Assembly: GCA_021160785.1 (NCBI GenBank)
Contig: JAGHBX010000050.1
Coordinates: 1 to 11,433 of the forward strand
From: Planctomycetota bacterium
GTDB taxonomy: Bacteria > Planctomycetota > Phycisphaerae > Sedimentisphaerales > Anaerohalosphaeraceae
Direction of reading: 5' to 3'
DNA: 11,433 nt
The position numbers were made by a program, and so were the translations under genes. A model generated the notes under the pieces. The model ran no database searches. It was not told the DNA's origin and saw only the letters and a list, made by a program, of their open reading frames with translations. How positions within the stretch are numbered: position 1 is the stretch's first letter; each line of letters begins with the position of its first letter. This document shows, piece by piece, positions 1 through 5,243 of this stretch.

Positions 1-1
1 T

Positions 2-643
2 GCAGACGCCGCCGACATCGATAGCGACCAGCCGGATGCGGCGGCAGCCGACGACCTCGACGATGATGCCCACCTTGACGGGGGCGAACCTGACGACGAC
101 GGGACGCAGGCGGATGCCGTTACGGATATGGAATCGGTCGTGGAGGCGATTCTGTTTGCAAGCGACGAACCGCTTACCGCCGCGCGGCTGGTGAGTGTTG
201 TCGAGACCGGCTCGGTAAAACAGATTCGCCAAAGCGTGAAGAATCTGAATAAGAAATATGCCGGCGGCAACTGTGCTTTTCGGATTGAACAGATCGCCGG
301 CGGCTATCAGATGATGACGCTGTCTCCCTATAATCACTGGCTCAAAAAACTCCTTCGCGCTCGCAAAGACGGCAAACTCACGCAGGCGGCTCTTGAGGCT
401 CTGGCGATTATCGCATACAAGCAGCCCATCATCCGCGCCGACGTCGAGGCGATCCGCGGTGTCGCCAGCGGCGAGGCCATACGAAACCTGATGTACAAGG
501 GGCTGGTCAAGATCGTCGGGCGGGCGGAGGTCTTAGGCAGGCCGATGCTGTACGGAACGACCAGAAAGTTCCTTGACGTCTTCGGGCTTAATTCGCTAAA
601 AGACCTCCCCAAGGTGGAAGAACTGAAAAGACCCGAAGACTAA
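2..643 (+). CDS. scpB: Segregation and condensation protein B (5' end outside window)
   Basis: ScpB is the winged-helix partner of ScpA in the bacterial SMC condensin complex, which acts in the cytoplasm on the chromosome. The conserved body begins at the Met at 128 (MESVVEAILFASDEPL) and carries the family core around AALEALAIIAYKQPI, then RADVEAIRGV and LGRPMLYGTT, ending in the usual FGL...LP tail. From that Met the body is 171 residues, close to the usual ScpB length. The frame stays open to the window edge. The 42 codons before Met128 encode 16 Asp and one Glu with no Lys or Arg, so the real protein probably starts upstream with a long acidic, probably disordered leader. Met128 could be an internal start, but I see no clear Shine-Dalgarno sequence before it. 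ScpA is expected upstream but is not visible. The family call is secure; the start is not in view. Confidence 0.93.
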   Translation, partial: ADAADIDSDQPDAAAADDLDDDAHLDGGEPDDDGTQADAVTDMESVVEAILFASDEPLTAARLVSVVETGSVKQIRQSVKNLNKKYAGGNCAFRIEQIAGGYQMMTLSPYNHWLKKLLRARKDGKLTQAALEALAIIAYKQPIIRADVEAIRGVASGEAIRNLMYKGLVKIVGRAEVLGRPMLYGTTRKFLDVFGLNSLKDLPKVEELKRPED

Positions 644-761
644 AAACCGGATATGAGGCTTGGCGGTGTAGCCGAGCATTTGATATGGGAAATGTCAGGT
701 TGGATAGCAGGCTCTATGTTACGGAAGTCGTCGGCCATAAACACGAAAGGGGACTCGTAAA
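644..761 (+). other. Intergenic region between scpB and the small lipoprotein gene
   Basis: This 118-base gap holds the ribosome binding site of the next gene (AAAGGGGA at 746-753, 8 bases before the ATG at 762). A short GC-rich stem is possible at 659-676 (CTTGGC pairing with GCCGAG, one G-U pair), but no T-run follows, so it is not a convincing terminator. I could not pick out a clear -35/-10 promoter. A 35-codon open frame at 653-760 lacks a ribosome binding site and any recognisable features. Confidence 0.5.
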
Positions 762-971
762 ATGAACAAGGTGAAAAAGGTACTTGTGTTGGTGCTGGTT
801 GCAGCAATTGTCTCGCTCGGTCTGAGCCTGACGGGTTGCAAAACAAAGACCGAACCTACGCCCGCGACACCCCCGGCCGGGGAAGTTGCACCCGCGGAAC
901 ATCCGGCTGGGGAAGTTGCACCCGCGGAACATCCGGCTGGTGAGCATCCGACCAAGGAACAGTCGGAATAA
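762..971 (+). CDS. Small proline-rich lipoprotein with internal repeat
   Basis: This is a 69-residue predicted lipoprotein. It starts with basic residues (MNKVKK), then a hydrophobic stretch (about residues 7-22) and a lipobox LTGC with the lipidated Cys at residue 26. The mature part is only about 43 residues, rich in Pro, Ala, Glu and His, with the block EVAPAEHPAG present twice in tandem and a shorter partial copy (EHP) after it. It would be anchored by lipid to a membrane as a short extended tail; no catalytic domain fits in it. The start is supported by AAAGGGGA 8 bases upstream. The next gene, also a lipoprotein, follows 47 bases downstream on the same strand, so the two may be co-transcribed. 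No function is recognised. The signal peptide makes a real gene likely despite the short length. Confidence 0.72.
   Translation: MNKVKKVLVLVLVAAIVSLGLSLTGCKTKTEPTPATPPAGEVAPAEHPAGEVAPAEHPAGEHPTKEQSE
881..940 (+). repeat. Perfect 30-bp tandem duplication in the small lipoprotein gene
   Basis: Positions 881-910 and 911-940 are identical over 30 bases, each beginning GGAAGTTGCACCC. The 8 bases before the first copy (CCGGCCGG) match the end of a unit with one mismatch, and a degenerate partial unit follows at 941-950. The unit is ten codons, so changes in copy number keep the reading frame. Confidence 0.95.
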
Positions 972-1007
972 TGTTCGCCCTTTGACTGCGTATGCAGTTG
1001 GGGATGC

Positions 1008-1013
1008 AAAGGA
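1008..1013 (+). promoter_or_regulatory. Ribosome binding site that sets the start of the transglutaminase-like lipoprotein
   Basis: AAAGGA lies 5 bases before the ATG at 1019. In-frame ATGs at 992 and 1004 have no such site, and starting at 1019 places the signal peptide and lipobox at standard distances. The 1019 start is therefore preferred. Confidence 0.7.
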
Positions 1014-1018
1014 TTTCT

Positions 1019-2383
1019 ATGAACTGGCGAAAAACAATACCAGTGGCGGTGATGGTCTGCATTGTGTTTGCCGGCTGCAATAAGTCGCCGGATGCCGAGC
1101 AAGGCTCGTCGGAGGCCGTACCCAATGTCGTGACAGCGGATGTACAGGCCGGTATTGAAAAACACATCGAAGAGCAGACCCGCCTGGGTGGAGGCTTTTT
1201 TAGCGTTCCTTTCGATGGGCGCCGGCTGCGACTTAAGCTGGTCCGTGTCCACGTCGAATACCTGGCGATCCTGGGTCCGCGTCGTCATTTTGCCTGTGTG
1301 GATCTGGCGAACACGGACGGAGATGTTTATGATGTTGATTTTTTCCTTGCCGGCGATCCGGGCGCGATGACGGTTACGGAGACCATGGTCCACAAGGTCA
1401 ACGGTCAACCTCGTTATGTGTGGAAGCAGAAGGATGACAAGACGTGGGGCCGTATCCCTGTTGAGGATGCCTCGCCGCGGCTGCTTGGTGTCATCACGGG
1501 CAGCGACGAATTCGAGTTCCTGTACCGCGCGACATTGCCGGAGATTACAGAGGCTGGGCGTATGTGGATTCCCATGCCGACGACTGACAGGTTCCAGACG
1601 GTCAAAGTGAAGTCCATCGAAACTCCGGGCAAGCGTCAGATATTGAAGGATCACAAATATGGAAACAAGGTGCTTTTCCTGACGCCTGGTCCCCAGGACA
1701 GCGGGAAAACCGTTTCGATTCGCTTTGAGGTGCGGCGGCTTGAGAAGGGGGTTTATGAAGGGCAAGCGCCGAAGCCGGGGCAGTATCTCGAACCGGTGCG
1801 TCTTGTGCCTGCCGATGAGAAATTTCGCAGCATTGCCGAGAAGGTCGTTGAGGGCAAGAACGGCGACCTCGTGCGTGCTCGAGCGCTTTACGACCATGTT
1901 ATAGACCGCATGCGGTACATGAAGTATGGCGACGGCTGGGGGAAAGGCGACGCCGTGTATGCGTGCGATGCACGCACCGGTAATTGTTCGGATTTTCATT
2001 CTTACTTTATCGCCCTGGCCAGGTCGGTCGGTATTCCTTCACGCTTCGCCATTGGTGCGGCAATCCCTTCGGAGAGGGATACAGGGGGGATAGACGGCTA
2101 TCATTGCTGGGCGGAGTTCTACACCGACGGCAGGTGGTGGCCCGTTGACATCAGCGAGGGCGACAAGTGTTCCGGCCTGCCTGTCTATTACTCTACCTAC
2201 TACTTCGGCCACAATCCGGCAAACCGCATCGAACTTAGCCGCGGGCGCGACCTTGTGCTCGAACCGGGCCCGGCTTCGGGCCCGATCAATTTCCTCGCCT
2301 ACCCGGTGTTGGAGATCGGCGGGAAGCCGGCAAAGGCAAAAGTCGAGTTTTCCTTCAATCGAAGAACTTCCGGCAAGCAGTAA
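1019..2383 (+). CDS. Transglutaminase-like domain lipoprotein
   Basis: This is a 454-residue predicted lipoprotein with a transglutaminase/peptidase-like core. From the start at 1019, residues 1-20 form a signal peptide (MNWRKT, hydrophobic stretch, lipobox FAGC with Cys20). Residues of about 30-140 form an N-terminal domain I do not recognise, containing FACVDLAN and YDVDFF. A middle part (about 150-260, including RMWIPMPTTD) resembles the region that precedes many bacterial transglutaminase cores. The core carries a full triad: Cys323 in GNCSDFH, His362 in GYHCWAEFY and Asp377 in WWPVDIS. The family includes thiol proteases, amidases and crosslinking enzymes, so the reaction cannot be fixed; it would act outside the cytoplasm, tethered to a membrane. 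It lies 47 bases after another lipoprotein gene and ends convergently against the sulfatase gene. A 426-codon antisense frame over its 5' two-thirds is a shadow. Confidence 0.88.
   Translation: MNWRKTIPVAVMVCIVFAGCNKSPDAEQGSSEAVPNVVTADVQAGIEKHIEEQTRLGGGFFSVPFDGRRLRLKLVRVHVEYLAILGPRRHFACVDLANTDGDVYDVDFFLAGDPGAMTVTETMVHKVNGQPRYVWKQKDDKTWGRIPVEDASPRLLGVITGSDEFEFLYRATLPEITEAGRMWIPMPTTDRFQTVKVKSIETPGKRQILKDHKYGNKVLFLTPGPQDSGKTVSIRFEVRRLEKGVYEGQAPKPGQYLEPVRLVPADEKFRSIAEKVVEGKNGDLVRARALYDHVIDRMRYMKYGDGWGKGDAVYACDARTGNCSDFHSYFIALARSVGIPSRFAIGAAIPSERDTGGIDGYHCWAEFYTDGRWWPVDISEGDKCSGLPVYYSTYYFGHNPANRIELSRGRDLVLEPGPASGPINFLAYPVLEIGGKPAKAKVEFSFNRRTSGKQ
2265..2284 (+). other. GC-only perfect hairpin inside the transglutaminase-like gene
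   Basis: The octamer CGGGCCCG occurs at 2265-2272 and again at 2277-2284, separated by GCTT. Because the octamer is its own reverse complement, the two copies form an 8-bp all-GC stem with a 4-base loop. It encodes PGPASGP, about 100 bases before the stop codon. No T-run follows, so it is not a standard terminator. A role is not established; Gly/Pro-rich coding could produce it by chance. Confidence 0.55.
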
Positions 2384-2444
2384 GCTCCAACAAATCTTCC
2401 CGTGCCCCCCGAACGTGGAGGATGCCTCTAATACCAACGGTCGC

Positions 2445-2466
2445 AAAAAATCCTGATTTTAAGGAT
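2445..2466 (-). terminator. Weak terminator-like hairpin after the sulfatase gene
   Basis: Read on the minus strand, ATCCT and AGGAT form a 5-bp stem around a 7-base loop and run directly into a stretch of T (the A-run at 2445-2450 of the plus strand). It lies just after the sulfatase stop, in the convergent gap 2384-2478. The stem is short and AT-rich, so the call is tentative. No better candidate for either strand is visible in this gap. Confidence 0.3.
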
Positions 2467-2478
2467 ATATGCAAAGAA

Positions 2479-4170
2479 TTAGGTCGTCTCTTGAATTTCG
2501 ATGTTCATTTTTGGCATCCGTTCGACTTTATAGCCCGGTTCGCCGAATGCGGTGAACTCGCCAAAGGGGCGATCCGGGAAAGAATCAAGATATTTTGACA
2601 GCAGCATTTTCATTTCAGAAGCGACCTTCGGGTATTTATCATATACATTGATATTTTCTTCGGGGTCATTTTGCAGGTCATACAACTGGTCAATCTCCCA
2701 ATAATGCGGATTGACGATCGAGGCGTGATAACCCAGATGATTATTACGGGTCAGGTATGGCCTGCTTACAGGCGGGTGGCCCGTAAAATTGCTGAATTTT
2801 CCGCCGCGGTTGATCTTGTCCTGTATGGCTTTGGGGTATCGAATGGCTATATATTTCCAGTCCTTTGTTTTAACACATCGGGAAAAACCCAGTTCACCAA
2901 AGAGCGACTGTCGGACAGATTTGCCGGAACCTTCGATTACATGCTTAAGGCTCAGGCCATCGATATAATAGTCAGACGGTTTATTCGCGCCGCATACATC
3001 CATGATCGTCGGTGCAAAATCGATATTAGAAACGATTTCATCATAGCTTTGGTTGGGTTTGATTTTCCCCGGCCAATACATGATCATGGGTACTTTCATT
3101 CCGAATTCATGTAAAGTTGCTTTTCCATGTCTCCAACTGCCATGGTCGGATACAAAAATAACCAAAGTATCTTTTTCAATTCCAAGTTGTTTAATTTTAT
3201 TAAGAATCGCCGCGATACCGTCATCAAGCCATAATGCAAAAGCTTTGTTCGGTTTTTTTCCGGCGGCGGCATTACGTTCAAAGACGCTTTTGCGGCTTGG
3301 CATAACATCGAAATTTTCTTTAACAAATCCTTCGCCGGTTATATGCGGATCAGCGTCGAGACCGGTATAAAACTTTCCATTTTTCTGTTCCCACGGCACA
3401 GGGCCATGATGCAGCGTTGTTGAAAAATAAAGAAAGAACGGGTTTTGTTTATTTTGTTCCATAAACGTAAAAGCTTTTTTGACGGTCCACTCAAGATTAT
3501 GGACATTCAGATCATCGTTGAACAGCTCTCGAAGATTTGCCGGGTATACACCATCGACATAATCAAAACCATACGGCTTCATGGCGTCGCACCATTTCCG
3601 GTGGTTATATTGCATTTTCCTGTTTGTTTCGGGATCCCTGGGATCAGCATTTTGCCGATAGGATTCCAGGCCATTTTTGGACCAGTTTTCTCTGGCCAGC
3701 CAGTTGTGGTTGACTAAGTGAGATTTGCCGACAAATCCTGTCACATAGCCGTTTTGCTGAAGCACTTTGGCAACATTCCATTTGTTTTTTTCCAGTTCAC
3801 AACTGTTCTCGACTTGTGTTGGAGTTTTCGGAGGGTGTAGTTGCATAAATTTCGGCCCCTGGCATCGCCCGGCATATCGACCTGTCAGGCATGAATATCG
3901 AGATGGCGAACAAACCGTGCTGGTCATATTTGCATTATTAAAAACAATGCCTTCCCGTCCCATACGATCAATCCCCGGAGTGTGGACATCTCCACCCATA
4001 AACCCGAGTGAGTCCCAGCTCTGATCGTCGGTTATGATAAATACAACATTCGGTTTTTGTTTTGAAGTGTCGGATTTGGGGCATGAAGTTTGCTGGCAGG
4101 AAGTGTTAGGAATTACCGACAACCCTATGGCGACACTTACGCTGTTTTTTAAGAATTCTCGCCGTTTCAT
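2479..4170 (-). CDS. Exported type I sulfatase (formylglycine-dependent)
   Basis: This 563-residue arylsulfatase-family enzyme hydrolyses sulfate esters, here probably on a glycan. The active-site motif is C-S-P-S-R at residues 87-91; Cys87 is the residue converted to formylglycine. Metal and substrate residues of the family are present: Asp48-Asp49 in IITDDQ, Lys149 and His151 in GKSHL, His254 in TTLHHGP, Asp342-His343 in VSDHG, and Lys350. The C-terminal part has the usual LYDLQNDPEE motif. The N-terminus (MKRREFLK, then a hydrophobic stretch) is a Tat-type signal, as expected for export of a folded protein. Cys25 in NTSC lacks a proper lipobox residue at -3, so lipidation is doubtful. It is the last gene of the minus-strand cluster, 67 bases after the HAD gene. 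The ribosome binding site is weak. The gene is AT-rich: 15 of 60 bases are G or C at 3421-3480. No maturation enzyme (FGE or anSME) is in the window. Substrate position is unknown. Confidence 0.95.
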   Translation of the reverse strand: MKRREFLKNSVSVAIGLSVIPNTSCQQTSCPKSDTSKQKPNVVFIITDDQSWDSLGFMGGDVHTPGIDRMGREGIVFNNANMTSTVCSPSRYSCLTGRYAGRCQGPKFMQLHPPKTPTQVENSCELEKNKWNVAKVLQQNGYVTGFVGKSHLVNHNWLARENWSKNGLESYRQNADPRDPETNRKMQYNHRKWCDAMKPYGFDYVDGVYPANLRELFNDDLNVHNLEWTVKKAFTFMEQNKQNPFFLYFSTTLHHGPVPWEQKNGKFYTGLDADPHITGEGFVKENFDVMPSRKSVFERNAAAGKKPNKAFALWLDDGIAAILNKIKQLGIEKDTLVIFVSDHGSWRHGKATLHEFGMKVPMIMYWPGKIKPNQSYDEIVSNIDFAPTIMDVCGANKPSDYYIDGLSLKHVIEGSGKSVRQSLFGELGFSRCVKTKDWKYIAIRYPKAIQDKINRGGKFSNFTGHPPVSRPYLTRNNHLGYHASIVNPHYWEIDQLYDLQNDPEENINVYDKYPKVASEMKMLLSKYLDSFPDRPFGEFTAFGEPGYKVERMPKMNIEIQETT

Positions 4171-4237
4171 TTTTCATTACTCGTTTCTTTGATTATCTGT
4201 TCAGTTGCAATAATGCATTCCATAATTACACTAAAGT

Positions 4238-5209
4238 TTAAATCAGTTCTAATACTGATTTCAGATTGTCAACATAAGCATTGCAAAGTGATTTTGTGCC
4301 GCTTTCCACGATATTGCCGTCAGCTATTCCAATGCAGGCGTAACCGGCCAGGATGACCGAGCAGACTCCTGCGCCGCTGTCCTCCATGCCGATTACCGAA
4401 TGCCTTTGCTCAAATGGCATACCGAGACCGACTCTTGCCACTTCAGCATAAAGCCAGGGATGCGGTTTTGGCGAGAGCTCCCCGAGCGTACCGACATGTC
4501 CCTTTCTCAAGGGAAAACCGGCTGTTATTATTGCATCGTAAAAATCTTCAGGGTCGCCCATATCCAGGGTTTTGAACGCGGACAGGATTTCCGGCCAGGC
4601 CTTTTCGTAAAGGCCTGAAGTTACCAGTCCGATCTTTATCTCCCGGGCTTTTAGTTCCATGAGAAAGTCTTTAAGGCCTTCGGCAGGCGTGAAAGCATTC
4701 ACGCGGCCCCTGTCTGACATTATCTCGTTCATCTCGTGATGTGTGTGCTGGAAGTAGTAATCTCTTGCTTCTTCAACCGTCTTGTCCGGACAGTATTTGC
4801 GGACACAGTACTCGAGATGTTCCGAAACGCTGTGGCCTGAAACGTAAGGGAGATCGGCGTCTTCCAGGGTGAACCCGGAATCGTCAAGAAGGCTTGTGGT
4901 AGTCTTTTCAATGATCCATATCCAGAAGCTTTCACTTTTGACACTTGTTCCGTCCAGGTCCATCAGGACCGCTTTGACCGGCTTTTCGATTCTTGTTTCA
5001 TAAACCGGGTAGTAGGCGGGGTAGCCCATTGCAGACTTAACATAAGCGATCAAACGGTCGTCGAAAGCTATGAACTCCACCTTCGTATCCCGTGTCATAT
5101 AAATCGCCTCGACACCGTTTTTACCAACTTTGTATAAACCGTCGCTGCAGTTTTCCAGCACGACCATTTCAGCAGGATCAAATATTTTATTTGCGTTCGA
5201 ACCGACCAT
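4238..5209 (-). CDS. HAD-superfamily phosphatase/phosphomutase-like protein with N-terminal extension
   Basis: This 323-residue protein has a C-terminal HAD domain of the beta-phosphoglucomutase-like type, which acts on sugar phosphates in the cytoplasm. The four HAD motifs are present: nucleophile Asp84 and Asp86 in LMDLDGT, Thr197-Ser198 in GLVTSG, Lys248 in SPKPHP, and Glu276-Asp277 in GMEDSGAG. A helical cap fits between about residues 95 and 180. The first ~75 residues precede motif I and are not part of a normal HAD fold; they look like a small beta-rich domain (KVEFIAFDDRLIAY) and are not recognised. The start is supported by AAAAAGG 5 bases upstream. The gene lies 34 bases after the symporter and 67 bases before the sulfatase, so it probably acts on a phosphorylated sugar from this pathway; phosphatase versus mutase cannot be told apart here. 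Confidence 0.87.
   Translation of the reverse strand: MVGSNANKIFDPAEMVVLENCSDGLYKVGKNGVEAIYMTRDTKVEFIAFDDRLIAYVKSAMGYPAYYPVYETRIEKPVKAVLMDLDGTSVKSESFWIWIIEKTTTSLLDDSGFTLEDADLPYVSGHSVSEHLEYCVRKYCPDKTVEEARDYYFQHTHHEMNEIMSDRGRVNAFTPAEGLKDFLMELKAREIKIGLVTSGLYEKAWPEILSAFKTLDMGDPEDFYDAIITAGFPLRKGHVGTLGELSPKPHPWLYAEVARVGLGMPFEQRHSVIGMEDSGAGVCSVILAGYACIGIADGNIVESGTKSLCNAYVDNLKSVLELI
4240..4261 (-). other. Hairpin at the 3' end of the HAD gene
   Basis: AAATCAG at 4240-4246 pairs perfectly with CTGATTT at 4255-4261 around an 8-base loop, overlapping the stop codon of the HAD gene. On the transcript it sits just before the longest gap in the minus-strand cluster (67 bases). There is no T-run after it, so it is more plausibly an RNA-stability or partial attenuation element than a terminator, or chance. 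Confidence 0.25.
4596..4617 (-). other. Perfect 9-bp stem-loop inside the HAD gene
   Basis: CAGGCCTTT at 4596-4604 and AAAGGCCTG at 4609-4617 are exact reverse complements with a 4-base loop. The hairpin lies within the codons just after the GLVTSG motif. No T-run follows on either strand. A function is not evident. Confidence 0.5.
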
Positions 5210-5243
5210 GAAAACCTTTTTACTTAATCACCAGTGTTAGCAT

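Noticed and set aside
655..690. Sequence slightly like the start of a tRNA (GGCGGTGTAGCCGAGC)
   Set aside because: No anticodon arm, T-arm or matching acceptor stem follows.
653..760. 35-codon plus-strand frame ending just before the small lipoprotein ATG
   Set aside because: No ribosome binding site, no recognisable sequence character, and such short frames are expected by chance.
719..1999. Long minus-strand open frame (426 codons) opposite the two lipoprotein genes
   Set aside because: It is antisense to two genes with clear signal peptides and a catalytic triad, is full of His and Arg typical of a shadow frame, and shows no domain or ribosome binding site.
4091..4100. Lipobox-like Cys25 in the sulfatase signal region
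   Set aside because: The residue at -3 is Asn rather than Leu/Val/Ile/Ala, so the Tat-type export signal is supported but lipidation is not.
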